From an uncultured Sphingomonas sp. (lineage in GTDB: Bacteria > Pseudomonadota > Alphaproteobacteria > Sphingomonadales > Sphingomonadaceae), in assembly GCF_936927845.1 (NCBI RefSeq), contig NZ_CAKZHV010000023.1, forward strand, positions 1 through 28,959: a stretch of 28,959 bases of DNA, given 5' to 3'. The notes beneath the pieces are model-generated. The model had not been told where the DNA came from and made no database searches. It was given only the letters and a program-made list of their open reading frames with translations. The first letter of the stretch is position 1, and each line of letters opens with the position of its first letter. Positions 1-7,940 of this stretch are shown one piece after another. The position numbers were made by a program, and so were the translations under genes.

Positions 1-82
1 CCAGCGACAAGGTAAACTCGGCCAGCGTCTCGGATGGCAGTCATGAGAGCGTACGTTTTCGACCATCCTCTCACCGGTCCCC
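1..82. mobile_element. End of a second, nested Tn3-family element (partial)
   Basis: Bases 45-82 look like a 38-bp Tn3-type terminal inverted repeat whose outer GGGG end (minus strand, 82-79) abuts tnpA exactly where the transposase reading frame stops resembling its family. In register with the other 38-bp end at 4548-4585 it shares the outer GGGG, an internal CGAAA block (repeat positions 22-26) and an AC.CT block near the inner end. The element would extend left out of the window. On the minus strand an open frame beginning MTAIRDAGRVYLVA starts at base 44 and leaves the window; it is not recognised. The IR is seen; the element's identity and its insertion into tnpA are inferred. Confidence 0.5.
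45..82 (-). repeat. Tn3-like 38-bp terminal inverted repeat (inner element)
   Basis: Read on the minus strand from 82 it starts GGGGACCGG, has CGAAAACGTACGCT towards its inner end, and is 38 bp long, the standard Tn3-family IR length. The usual family inner end is ACGCTAAG; here it is ACGCTCTC. The adjacent five bases of tnpA, 83-87 (GGGAT), would be one copy of a 5-bp target duplication. Confidence 0.5.
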
Positions 83-2229
83 GGGATGGACTGCGATGCG
101 AACGGTGCGAAGCGGTCGTTGACGTGGGTGTAGGCCTTGATGCCGGGGTCGTTGCCGTAGCGGGCGTTGACCGTATTCATCGCCTCGCCCTGCCGCGCAG
201 CGGGGTAGAACTGGCCGTCGGCCGACGCGGTGGTGCCCATGCCCCAGACCCGCGCCATCGGCAGTGCGCCTTGCGCGGCGACCACGGCCGCCAGCGCCTG
301 GTCGATCGCCTCGCTCTCGACATGCCAGCGCGCGAGGCGGGAGAGCTGCCAATAGTCGTGGGTGTTGCACGCCTCGGCCATCTTGCGCAGGCCGAGGTTC
401 AGCCCCTCGGCGAGCAGGACGTTGAGCAGGCCGATCCGGTCGCTGCACGGTATGCCGGTGCGCAGGTGCGTGAAGGCATCGGTGAAGCCGAGCGCGGCAT
501 CGACTTCGAGCAGCAGGTCGGTGATGCGGATGGGCGGCAGGCGACGGTACAGGTCGAGCAGCAATTCCTCGATCCCGTCCGGCGGGTCCGCGCTGAGGCG
601 CTCGATGCGCAGCGTCCCATCCTCGATGCTGCCGTGCGGGATCGTCCCGTTGCGCGCGGCGCGACCGAGGCGGGCGAGAGCATCGGCAAGCCGCGCCTTG
701 CGATCCGCCAGCCAGACCTGCGGATCGGACGGGACTGCCAGTTTCATGGTACGCGCGACTGCCATCGGCACGAGGACGTCCCGCAGGTCGCCATAGCGAT
801 GCGAGCGGTCGAGCCAGATATCGCCCGAGCGCAGCGCGTCGCGCAGGTGGAACATCACCGCGACCTCGCGGAGACGCGCATCATCGCCGCCCCTCACCCG
901 CAACTGACGCCGCCATTTGGAATGCGGGCGCAGGAAATCGTCGGTCACCGGGAGTTCGCCCCTGGCGGCGATGACGGTCACCGCGGCGAGCAGAGACCGG
1001 GCGACCGGCGCGGCTTCGAGGTCGAGGCAGCGTAGCATACGCGGCGCATAGCGGCGGAAGCGGTGATAGCCTTGGTCGACATGCGCCAGCGGATCATCAC
1101 CCAACGTGTCGGTCAGCGTCCTGGCCGTAGCGACGAGGTGGTCGAGCCGCTCCCAGCCCGCCACGCGCGCGACCGCATCCTCCAGCGATGCGCCATCGCC
1201 ATGCGCGTCGAGCAGCGATCGGCCGAGCGCGGCGAACCCGTCCAGCGTCGCGGTGACCGCACCTCTGGTTTCCGCTGCACGCGCATCGTGCAACTGCTTC
1301 GCCTCGCGCCAGGTCCGGCCGACGATCCGGTCGTGCGTCTCGATCACCGCATCGGCGGTCGCGACCGCCCATTCGATGACGCAGATCGCGAGGATGGCGC
1401 GGCGCCGATCGGCGTTCAGGTCGCGCAGGCCATCGGCGAAATAGCGTTCGCCCTGCCGACGCAGCCGAGCGACGCGGTGCGGCGGGACGCCGGCGAGCAG
1501 GTCAGCGCCGAGGTTCATCGCGCGGAGAAACTCCAACCGGTCGAGCAGCCGGTTCGCCGCGGCGGAATTGTTGCCCGGCTCGATCCGGCGCAGCCAGATG
1601 AAGCGGCTGATCGCACCCGGCAGCATCTCGGCCGTCAGCCGGTCGAGCCGGGTGCAGGCGACGCGATCGAGCCGCGCGGCGATCCGCTTCTCTATATTCC
1701 GTTCGGCCGCGACCAGCGCGTCCGCACACAGCCGCTCGATGGTGGTAATCGCCGGCAGGATGGTCATGGTTTCGCGGCAGCGGGCGATGAAGCGCCGGGC
1801 AAGATCGTCGTTGGAGCGAGCCTGTTCTGCTTCCGCGATCAGCCATTCGCGGAACGCGCGTGCCGGTGCGCCCTGTCCGGGGAACATCCTGTAGCCGTAT
1901 GTCCGGCGCAACACTTCCATGTGCTGCTGGCGGGTCTGGCGGCGGACGGCATAGCGGACGAGTGTGTCGCCGGCGATGCCGAGCTGGGCACCGAGAAAGG
2001 CGGATGCCGCCAGCGGGATGACCTCGCCCGGTGCCAGCATCCGGCCGGGATAGCGCAGCGCACAGAGTTGCAGCGCAAAGCCGATCCTGTTCTCCGGCCG
2101 GCGTCGCCGGTCGACATGGATCAGGTCGTCATCCGCCAGGATGTAGTGCCGCAGCAGCGACGCCTCGTCGGTCGGCAGGTCGAGCAGCGCCGATCGCTGC
2201 CGGGCGCTCAGGATATGGCGTCTCGGCAT
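83..2229 (-). CDS. tnpA: Tn3-family transposase TnpA, interrupted after about 715 residues
   Basis: The frame starts at the ATG at 2229 (MPRRHILSARQRSALLDLP), an N-terminal DUF4158 domain, and stays open without a stop to the window edge. The C-terminal half carries the DDE-domain hallmarks: RKMAEACNTHDYWQL, then GMGTTASADGQF with the first catalytic Asp, and VNARYGNDPGIKAYTHVNDR. After FAPFASQSIP (codon ending at base 82) family members continue with a conserved region containing an LDGL motif; here the sequence instead becomes unrelated at a GGGG that begins a Tn3-like IR. The second Asp and the Glu of the DDE triad are therefore missing from this window. Family length is about 970-1000 residues, so roughly a quarter is lost or displaced. 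Family is certain; the insertion reading is inferred. Confidence 0.85.
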
Positions 2230-2331
2230 GGCTCAGTGTCCCGGTTGAACAGAAGTCTGTTTTGGACAACACTGACCCGGCGCAGATCAAGGGTTTTCAG
2301 GGCCGGTTTTCGGGAAGGTTCAATTGGGACA
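2230..2331. promoter_or_regulatory. Probable res site between tnpA and tnpR
   Basis: The spacer between the divergent transposase and resolvase genes is where Tn3-subgroup elements keep res and both promoters. It holds TGTCCC.GTTGAAC at 2237-2250 and its inverted near-copy GTTCAATTGGGACA at 2318-2331 (12 of 14 matching), and inside it AACAGA-AG-TCTGTT at 2248-2261 followed by GGACA at 2264-2268. Such TGTCC/GGACA half sites fit resolvase dimer subsites. The right repeat overlaps the tnpR start, so resolvase binding would also repress its own gene. The exact crossover subsite was not assigned. Confidence 0.65.
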
Positions 2332-2950
2332 ACGCGCCGCCATCTACGCTCGTGTCTCGACCGCCGACCAGTCGTGCGAGCGGCAGCTGCGCGACCTTGC
2401 CGGTTTCGCCGAACGGGGCGGATACGAGGTGGTCGAGGTGTTCCGCGAAACCGCCTCGGGAATGAAGGCAAACCGCTCGGCGCGCGCCGAGGTGATGAAG
2501 CTGGCGCAGGCGCGACACATCGACGTGATCCTCGTCACCGAACTCAGCCGCTGGGGCCGCTCGACGCAGGACCTGCTCGATACGCTGAACCGGCTGTCGG
2601 GCTGGCGCGTGTCGGTCGTCGCCATGAGCGGCATGACGTTCGAGGTCGACACCCCGCACGGGCGGATGATGGCGACGATGCTTGCCGGCATTGCGCAGTT
2701 CGAGCGTGACATGCTCAGCGAACGGGTACGTTCCGGCCTCGCCGCTGCTCGGGCGCGTGGTCGCAAGCTCGGGCGGCAGACCGGCGACCGCCCCAAGTCC
2801 GACCGGCTCGCCCCCAAGGTGCTGGCGCTTGTCGCCGAGGGCCGCAGCTATCGCTGGATCGCGCGCGACCTCGGCCTCAGCAAGAACACCGTCGCCGCGA
2901 TCGTCGGGCGGGCGCGTGAGGATGCGGCTCCTGTCGAGGGAGTGGCATGA
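2324..2950 (+). CDS. tnpR: Serine resolvase TnpR
   Basis: A 208-residue serine recombinase that would resolve transposition cointegrates at the adjacent res site. The N-terminal catalytic domain has IYARVSTADQ with nucleophile Ser12, TELSRWGRSTQDLL, and the long E-helix region MATMLAGIAQFERDMLSERVRSGL. The C-terminal end (about 155-198) is a helix-turn-helix DNA-binding domain, RSYRWIARDLGLSKNTVAAIV. Length is close to the family norm of 185-210. The start is the TTG at 2324, seven bases after GGAAGG; it gives the expected MGQRAAIYARVS beginning. The stop overlaps the next ATG as ATGA, so the downstream passenger gene is probably translationally coupled. Confidence 0.93.
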   Translation: MGQRAAIYARVSTADQSCERQLRDLAGFAERGGYEVVEVFRETASGMKANRSARAEVMKLAQARHIDVILVTELSRWGRSTQDLLDTLNRLSGWRVSVVAMSGMTFEVDTPHGRMMATMLAGIAQFERDMLSERVRSGLAAARARGRKLGRQTGDRPKSDRLAPKVLALVAEGRSYRWIARDLGLSKNTVAAIVGRAREDAAPVEGVA

Positions 2951-3495
2951 CCAGACAGTTTCCACCCGATCCACGGCGCAAGGCGCGCTTCCGCGAGATC
3001 GCGCGCGGTATCGTCTCCAAGGACCGCTCCGACCGGAAGTACGGCCTCACCGTCGATACCGCCGGTGCCATCGCCCAGGCACTGGAGCGGGCATATCGCG
3101 ATGGCGTGCGGGACGGTCCGGCAGCGCTAATCCCGGTTCCGGGGCAACCGGATACCGGTCCGGTCGAATGGGCGCTGATCCCGCCGCGCCCCCGCGAAGG
3201 CTTCTGGAGCATCTGCCTGGCTATTCTGGGTGGTTGCGGCAGCCAGTCGCGCGACGGGCATCTGGCGCCCGCGCTCACCGAACGCGGCACGCCGGGCTGG
3301 GCGATCGTCGCGGAAGATCGCAGCTCTGGCAGGGTGATCGGTGAACGCAGCATCAGGCCCCTCGTCCGCCTGAACCTGCTCGATTATGCCTCAGATAAGT
3401 CGCAGTACCTACTCCTGACCGAGCGGGGACGGGAAACGTGGCTGCTGTTCTGCCAGCGCGGTGGGCGTTACCCCGAGGATCTCACCGATATTTAA
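2947..3495 (+). CDS. Transposon passenger protein of unknown function (182 aa)
   Basis: I do not recognise a family. The start ATG at 2947 overlaps the tnpR stop (ATGA), so it is expressed with the resolvase. The N-terminus (1-25) is rich in Arg and Lys and hydrophilic. The middle contains a hydrophobic stretch, FWSICLAILGGCG (about 90-102), too short for a confident membrane segment. The C-terminal third (RLNLLDYASDKSQYLLLTERGRE) looks like a wing of a winged-helix fold, which would fit DNA binding, but this is only an impression. Its position immediately after tnpR inside a Tn3 element suggests an accessory role or cargo. Confidence 0.7.
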   Translation: MTRQFPPDPRRKARFREIARGIVSKDRSDRKYGLTVDTAGAIAQALERAYRDGVRDGPAALIPVPGQPDTGPVEWALIPPRPREGFWSICLAILGGCGSQSRDGHLAPALTERGTPGWAIVAEDRSSGRVIGERSIRPLVRLNLLDYASDKSQYLLLTERGRETWLLFCQRGGRYPEDLTDI

Positions 3496-3562
3496 GCCGC
3501 CAGCACAGCGTGACCGGTGCGCCCCCATGGCGCACGATCGAGAGGGAGTATTTCGTCTGCCT

Positions 3563-4537
3563 ATGCCTCCGCATACCACTACGTCACTCTCGCCCATCCC
3601 GACCGGATGGTATGCACTTCACCATACCATCCTCGCTGATGGCACGCTTGCGGTCGTCGTGACCGACGTCGATCTGGCAAGCGAATGGGCGCGTATTCAC
3701 GCCAGTCGCGACGGACGCCTTGACCCGCCCGGCCGCATCGACCGTCTCACCAGAAGCGGTCGGGCCAAGCTGCTGATCTGGGGTGCAGAAGGTTGGCGGG
3801 AAGGCCCTGTCTTCCCGCTCGAAACGCCGCATCCGCTGCTTGGTCGTTTTGCCGATGGGCGTTGGCTGGTGGTCGGCTCTCGCACACGCGGTGAGCCAAA
3901 CGCCCGCGTTTTCTCCCCTGACGGTACGCTTCTCACCCGGTTCATGCTGGGCGACGGTATCGAGCATGTCACGATCGACGATATGGACCGGATCTGGATC
4001 GGTTGGTTCGACGAAGGCATATTCGGCGGGGGATGGAGCGTTCCCGGGATGGAGTGGCCACCTTCCTCCAATGGCGTCGCCTGCTTCACGCCGGACGGCA
4101 GCATCGTGGATGTGCCGACATGGCCCGAGGAAGCAGGGTTCATCGCCGATTGCTATGCGCTGACGCCTGCCGGCTCAGGTGCATGGGCATCCCCCTACAC
4201 CGACTTCCCGCTGGTCCGCTTCGTCCCTGGAAAGGCGACGCGATGGTGGCGCAACGAGTTTGCCGGCGCGAAAGCGATCGCGATCGACGGCAACCATATG
4301 CTGCTCGCCGGAGGCTATGGCAGCGATGCTGCACGACTGGCCCTAGTCGAATTGGACCAGCGAGGAAGCGGCGAAGCGGCGGCCACGTTGGCAACATGGC
4401 AGATGCCGCTACGGCTCGCCGGTTCGGAGAAGTCCATGCTTCTGACCGGCCGTAGTGACACCCTGCACCTCATCGACGGTGACAGATGGCATCAATGGCG
4501 CGTGGGAGATGCTGTCACCGCCCTCGCCCATCCATAG
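3563..4537 (+). CDS. Transposon passenger protein, beta-propeller-like, unknown function
   Basis: A 324-residue protein read from the ATG at 3563 (MPPHTTTSLSPIPTGWYALHH). An upstream in-frame ATG at 3527 is possible; AGAGGGAG at 3541-3548 lies upstream of 3563 at a longish spacing. The sequence has several Trp- and Gly-rich segments of about 40-50 residues with Asp-containing turns, for example FADGRWLVVGSRT, FSPDGTLLTRF, IDDMDRIWIGWFDEG and FTPDGSIVDVP, typical of beta-propeller blades. No signal peptide is evident. It ends ten bases before the transposon's IR, so it is the last gene of the element. The cargo role is inferred; no catalytic motif was identified. Confidence 0.65.
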   Translation: MPPHTTTSLSPIPTGWYALHHTILADGTLAVVVTDVDLASEWARIHASRDGRLDPPGRIDRLTRSGRAKLLIWGAEGWREGPVFPLETPHPLLGRFADGRWLVVGSRTRGEPNARVFSPDGTLLTRFMLGDGIEHVTIDDMDRIWIGWFDEGIFGGGWSVPGMEWPPSSNGVACFTPDGSIVDVPTWPEEAGFIADCYALTPAGSGAWASPYTDFPLVRFVPGKATRWWRNEFAGAKAIAIDGNHMLLAGGYGSDAARLALVELDQRGSGEAAATLATWQMPLRLAGSEKSMLLTGRSDTLHLIDGDRWHQWRVGDAVTALAHP

Positions 4538-4547
4538 GACCGATCGT

Positions 4548-4585
4548 CTTAGAGTGTCATTTCGCCCTCAGCCGGAACTGACCCC
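4548..4585 (-). repeat. Tn3-family 38-bp terminal inverted repeat (right end)
   Basis: On the minus strand, from 4585 inward, it begins GGGGTCAGTTCC and ends ACACTCTAAG. It is exactly 38 bp, with the family's outer GGGG and inner CTAAG. It lies just beyond the last passenger gene and inside the reading frame of a DUF4403 gene. That frame runs through the repeat to a stop at 4549-4551 formed by the repeat's own TAA. Confidence 0.85.
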
Positions 4586-5208
4586 TGCGGCTCGTCGGTC
4601 CAGTCGTAAGCAATCGACACCGTACCGCGCGGCGACCAGTCGCGAGCGATGTCGAGCCTTACCGCGGCCCTGACGCGGGCGTCCGCCTCGGCCGTTTCCC
4701 GGCTGAGCACGCCTCCCACATCCCGGGCGCTGATCGCGGCGTGAAGCGGCATGGTAACGGTGATCGTTTTCCCCGAACCCTCCAACATCAGCGGCCCCCG
4801 GACGACAGTACCGGTAATGCGGCACCGGATGGTGGGCGTCTTGATCTTGGCGAAGAGGATCTTGACCTGCTTCGGCGGTACGCAGGTCTGCCCCGGCTTG
4901 TCGATCGACCAGAGACGACGCGGAACCGCCTGTTCGAGGCTTGCCGCAAGCTTGCCCAGGTCCGCGACAATAGGCACGTCGATGGTGGACGTCTGCGGGG
5001 GCGCCCCGATCGTGTCCGTTGCTCGCGGCGGCGCCTGGCGAGGAGTTCGATCGCAGCCGGCGAGGTAGGCGACGCAGAGCAGGGCGAACGCGATCGAGAC
5101 ACTCGAGACTTCGCGCCTGCGCAACGAAGACCCGACGATTTGGCGCGGCGCTTCAGCTTCCGGCTCGACCCGCATGGGAACGGTTCCCGAAGCCATCGTG
5201 TTCTCCAT
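4549..5208 (-). pseudogene. DUF4403 lipoprotein gene truncated by the transposon
   Basis: A 219-residue frame from the ATG at 5208, with TGGAG ten bases upstream. A short basic leader precedes a hydrophobic segment and lipobox, FALLCVAYLAGC (about 42-53), predicting a lipid-anchored envelope protein. Residues from about 75 (STIDVPIVADLGKLAASLEQ through KPGQTCV and IRCRITGTVVRG) match the N-terminal half of DUF4403 proteins, which are usually about 450-500 residues. Homology ends after DWTDEP, at base 4586, and the last dozen codons (VPAEGEMTL) are read from the transposon's IR. Fewer than half of the residues remain, so the product is probably non-functional. The missing part should lie on the far side of the transposon. 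Confidence 0.8.
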
Positions 5209-5275
5209 CGCCGTGCACTCCAGACGTCAGAGCGGCCGCTCCCCCAGTAGAATCACTGGGGCAAGGTTTGTAAAG

Positions 5276-5300
5276 GGAACCGTTCCGTTTCGTTATTGTT
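5276..5300 (+). promoter_or_regulatory. Possible EcfG-type (general stress) promoter for the DUF4142 gene
   Basis: GGAAC at 5276-5280 is followed after 16 bases by TGTT (5297-5300). The EcfG consensus is GGAAC-N16/17-CGTT, so the -35 is perfect and the -10 differs at one, weaker position. It lies about 50 bases upstream of the DUF4142 start codon. The window's sigma-factor gene has a perfect version of the same element. Confidence 0.5.
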
Positions 5301-5349
5301 CGATCCGCTAATCTCGGTCAATGCCAAAGACCACCAATGGAGGATCTCG

Positions 5350-5922
5350 ATGAAGACTGCGATAGTTGCTGCGCTGCTCACCTTGGCGCCGGTACCAGTG
5401 TTGGCGCAGGCCGTTTCGCCCGCCACGTCCGGAACGATGACGAGCGCCGACGTCGGCGTCTCGCCGATTGCGAGCCAGAGCGGACCCAATTACGTACTCG
5501 CCGCGGCCGACGCCAACCTCTACCAGATCAAGGCGGCGCAGCTCGCCGCGACGCGTGCGCAGCGTGATGACGTCAAGGCCTATGCGAAGCGGGTGCTGGC
5601 CGAAACGCAAAGCAGCCACAAGGCGCTACTGGCGGCGCTGAAGAACGATCAGCGCACGATCAAGGCGCCTTCCTCAACCCTGTCCGCCGACCGCGCCGCC
5701 CTGCTCAAGCTGCTGCAGAAGGCACCGAAGAGCGCGTTCGATAACCTGTATCTAACCCAGTCGGCGCAGGTGCAGCAGGCTGCTTGGGCCATTCACAAGG
5801 GCTACGCGCAGGACGGTACCGACCCGGCACTGCAACAGGTCGCCGGTACTGCGGTCCCGGTGCTGGAGAACGAGCTCACCACCGGCAAGTCCCTCACGCC
5901 CTCCGGGCTTGCAGGTCGGTGA
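5350..5922 (+). CDS. DUF4142 periplasmic protein
   Basis: A 190-residue protein from the ATG at 5350, with GGAGG just upstream. Residues 1-19 (MKTAIVAALLTLAPVPVLA) are a Sec signal peptide ending in a VLA-QA cleavage site. The mature part (about 45-180) is a helical, ferritin-like DUF4142 domain: YVLAAADANLYQIKAAQLAATRAQ, then VKAYAKRVLAETQSSHKALLAAL. Members are common in sphingomonads and are often stress-induced, but the biochemical role is unknown and no metal ligands are claimed here. It stands alone between the truncated DUF4403 gene and the convergent efflux operon, behind a possible EcfG promoter, which fits a stress role. Confidence 0.85.
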   Translation: MKTAIVAALLTLAPVPVLAQAVSPATSGTMTSADVGVSPIASQSGPNYVLAAADANLYQIKAAQLAATRAQRDDVKAYAKRVLAETQSSHKALLAALKNDQRTIKAPSSTLSADRAALLKLLQKAPKSAFDNLYLTQSAQVQQAAWAIHKGYAQDGTDPALQQVAGTAVPVLENELTTGKSLTPSGLAGR

Positions 5923-5927
5923 TAAAC

Positions 5928-5969
5928 GCCGGGCCAGGTCGATGAAGCCCTCCTTCGATCTGGTCCGGC
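5928..5969 (+). terminator. Strong stem-loop between convergent genes
   Basis: GCCGGGCCAGGTCGA (5928-5942) pairs with TCGATCTGGTCCGGC (5955-5969) over 15 positions across a 12-base loop. In a plus-strand transcript the two non-Watson-Crick pairs are both G-U, so the stem is continuous; in a minus-strand transcript they become A-C mismatches. That asymmetry favours a role at the 3-prime end of the DUF4142 mRNA. No U-tract follows, so it may stop RNA decay or need a factor. Confidence 0.5.
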
Positions 5970-5980
5970 ACCTGTTCGCA

Positions 5981-6499
5981 TCACTGCCGCGAATGCAGAC
6001 GGCCAAATTGCGTGCGAGCTTCGCTCCGCATCAGGTGCTGCATCACTACCCAATAGCCTGTTACGGCGGACTCTCCTGCAGCTGAGTAGGCGTTTGCCAT
6101 GTTTCGCCGGAGATCCTCGAACAGCGCGTTCTCGAGCGTTCGTCCTTCATCCGTCAGCGAAAGCAGCTTTTGACGACGATCCCGTTCCCCGACGCGTCCG
6201 CAGACGAGCCCGCGATCCATCAGATCCCTCATGACCCTACCAAGCGACTGCTTGGTGACACTGAGAACGTCCAGGAGTTCACTGACCGAAATCTCCGGAT
6301 ACCTTCCGAGGAAATATAGAACCCGGTGATGCGCCCGCCCGAGGTTCTGCTTGGCCAGCTCAGCGTCGGCGTTAGCCAAATGGGACCGGTGAGCGAAGAA
6401 CATCAGGTCCATCCCACCCCTGATCGCGTCATCACGCAGATATTGGGCAGGTGGCGGCAGAAGCGGCGGGGTCACGCGGTCGAGGCCCCTCCCTGGCAT
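5981..6499 (-). CDS. MarR-family transcriptional regulator
   Basis: A 172-residue winged-helix regulator, last gene of the efflux operon and so its likely local repressor. The core is RAHHRVLYFLGRYPEISVSELLDVLSVTKQSLGRVMRDLMDRGLV, followed by the wing with the MarR-typical GERDRRQKLLSLTDEG. A helix rich in hydrophobic residues at the C-terminus would form the dimer interface. I chose the ATG at 6499, thirteen bases after the stop of the outer-membrane gene. No good ribosome site is visible there, and a GTG at 6475 or an overlapping ATG at 6565 cannot be excluded. Being last in the operon would allow feedback on its own dose. Confidence 0.88.
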   Translation of the reverse strand: MPGRGLDRVTPPLLPPPAQYLRDDAIRGGMDLMFFAHRSHLANADAELAKQNLGRAHHRVLYFLGRYPEISVSELLDVLSVTKQSLGRVMRDLMDRGLVCGRVGERDRRQKLLSLTDEGRTLENALFEDLRRNMANAYSAAGESAVTGYWVVMQHLMRSEARTQFGRLHSRQ

Positions 6500-6512
6500 G
6501 GTTGCAAGACCG

Positions 6513-7940
6513 TCACTGCTGGCTCCATCCAAGTCCCATCGCCTTTTGCAGCGCGACAAATGCACGATCTAGTTCACCCGTCGCTTCGAGTAACGACTGA
6601 TCAGCGGAAAGCGCCGCGCGTTCGGCATCAAGTGACGTGGTGAGTGGTGTCGCTCCCTGCTCAAAGCGCTGCACGGCGTAGGTCGCCGACTGTCTGGCAC
6701 CGTTCCGGCTCGCGATTGCCGAAAACAGATTTCGGCGCTGGTTGCCGAAGCGGGTCAGGCTGGTTTCCGCATCGGACAGCGCGGCGAGGACAGTTTTGCG
6801 ATATTGCGCCTCCGCCTCATCGCGATCTGCCCGGGCCTGCTCGACGCGGGCACGATTGCGGCCGAAGTCGAGGAAATTCCAGCTGATCCGCGGTAGGAGA
6901 AGGCCCGCGACGCTGCCGGGATCGACGACATCGGTGATATCGGGACCGCCCAGGCCGATGATCCCCATGATGCTGACTGACGGGAACTGTCGGGCGACGT
7001 TGACTCCGATCTGCGCGTTCGACGCCGCCAGCTGCCGCTCGGCCGCGCGAATGTCAGGTCGTCGTCGCAGCATCGCGGCAGGATCGCCGATCGCAACCGT
7101 CCTTGGGATCATCGGGATCGGCGCCGGTGTTGACAACAACGCATCGTGTGCACCGGGCTCGTCGCCAGTGAGCAGGGCGAGTTGGTCCAGCGTGGTCGCG
7201 ATCTGTCCCTCGAGCGGCAACAGCCCGGCCTCCGTGCGGGTCAGCTCGGTCGTCAACCGCACCACCTCGTCGCGGGACGACGCACCGCGCTGCTCGCGCT
7301 GTTGCAGCAGGGCGAGTGATCGCTGCTGAAGCTGCGCGGAGCGGCGGGCGAGGATCAGGCGCTGCTGGAGTTCGCGCAAAGTCACATAGTTCTGGGCCAC
7401 CTCCGCCGAGAGACGAACCTGCGCATCAGCTCTGTTGGCTTCGGCCGCCTGAGCCTGGGACTCGGTACCTTCGGCCGCGCGGCGCCGTCCGCCGAACAGA
7501 TCGATCTCCCACGACGCATCAAGGCCGGCGTTGTAGAATTCGGCTCTGATACGATCGGATTGCTCGCCCTGCGTCGGCAACGCGAGCGAGCCTGCGGGAA
7601 GATCGGCGACGATCGCCGTGCCTGACGCCGATACGGTGGGAAGCTGGTTCGCGCGTTGTTCGCGCAGGCTCGCGCGCGCCTTGCGGATGCGCGCCTCCGC
7701 GATCGCCACGTCTGGGTTCGCGGCGAGCGCGCGGTCGATCAGAGCCGTGAGCTGCGGATCGCCCATGCCCTCCCACCAGCGTGCGATCGGAGGCTGTGGT
7801 ACCGTGATCGCCTGATCCGCACGGCGGAACGTCGATCCGGGGCGCTCCCCGCTCGCGATGCTCGGCGGGCCTCCGTAATTGGGTCCGACAACGCATCCGG
7901 TCAGCAGAAAGGGGAGAATGGTCCAGCTAAGTCGTTTCAT
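6513..7940 (-). CDS. NodT-type outer-membrane efflux channel (RND/MFS outer membrane factor)
   Basis: A 475-residue TolC-superfamily lipoprotein. The N-terminus MKRLSWTILPFLLTGCVVGPNY has a lipobox ending at Cys16 and the VGPNY motif typical of NodT/OprM proteins. Two outer-membrane-efflux repeats follow: one with ALAANPDVAIAEARIRKARA, the other with RRRPDIRAAERQLAASNAQIGV and FPSVSIMG. It would form the trimeric exit duct through the outer membrane for the pump encoded upstream. The start ATG overlaps the pump stop by one base (TGATG), so the two are translationally coupled. Confidence 0.93.
   Translation of the reverse strand: MKRLSWTILPFLLTGCVVGPNYGGPPSIASGERPGSTFRRADQAITVPQPPIARWWEGMGDPQLTALIDRALAANPDVAIAEARIRKARASLREQRANQLPTVSASGTAIVADLPAGSLALPTQGEQSDRIRAEFYNAGLDASWEIDLFGGRRRAAEGTESQAQAAEANRADAQVRLSAEVAQNYVTLRELQQRLILARRSAQLQQRSLALLQQREQRGASSRDEVVRLTTELTRTEAGLLPLEGQIATTLDQLALLTGDEPGAHDALLSTPAPIPMIPRTVAIGDPAAMLRRRPDIRAAERQLAASNAQIGVNVARQFPSVSIMGIIGLGGPDITDVVDPGSVAGLLLPRISWNFLDFGRNRARVEQARADRDEAEAQYRKTVLAALSDAETSLTRFGNQRRNLFSAIASRNGARQSATYAVQRFEQGATPLTTSLDAERAALSADQSLLEATGELDRAFVALQKAMGLGWSQQ

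Larger units (their letters stand above)
83..4585. mobile_element. Tn3-family transposon (right part, with tnpA, res, tnpR, passengers)
   Basis: Divergent tnpA (minus) and tnpR (plus) with a palindrome-rich spacer between them is the Tn3-subgroup layout. Two unknown genes follow tnpR on the plus strand, and the unit closes with a 38-bp IR at 4548-4585. The other end lies left of the window, beyond the interruption at base 82. The outer boundary falls inside a DUF4403 gene, so this copy arrived by insertion. Bases 4586-4590 (TGCGG) are the expected one copy of the 5-bp target duplication. With tnpA interrupted, the copy is probably unable to move without a transposase supplied in trans. Confidence 0.8.

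Noticed and set aside
34..1035. Plus-strand open frame of 333 codons
   Set aside because: Exactly opposite the conserved transposase coding sequence; no ribosome site and low-complexity composition.
1063..2709. Long plus-strand open frame of over 500 codons
   Set aside because: Antisense to tnpA and running through the res spacer into tnpR in another frame; Arg/Ala/Gly-rich composition without family resemblance. A GC-driven shadow.
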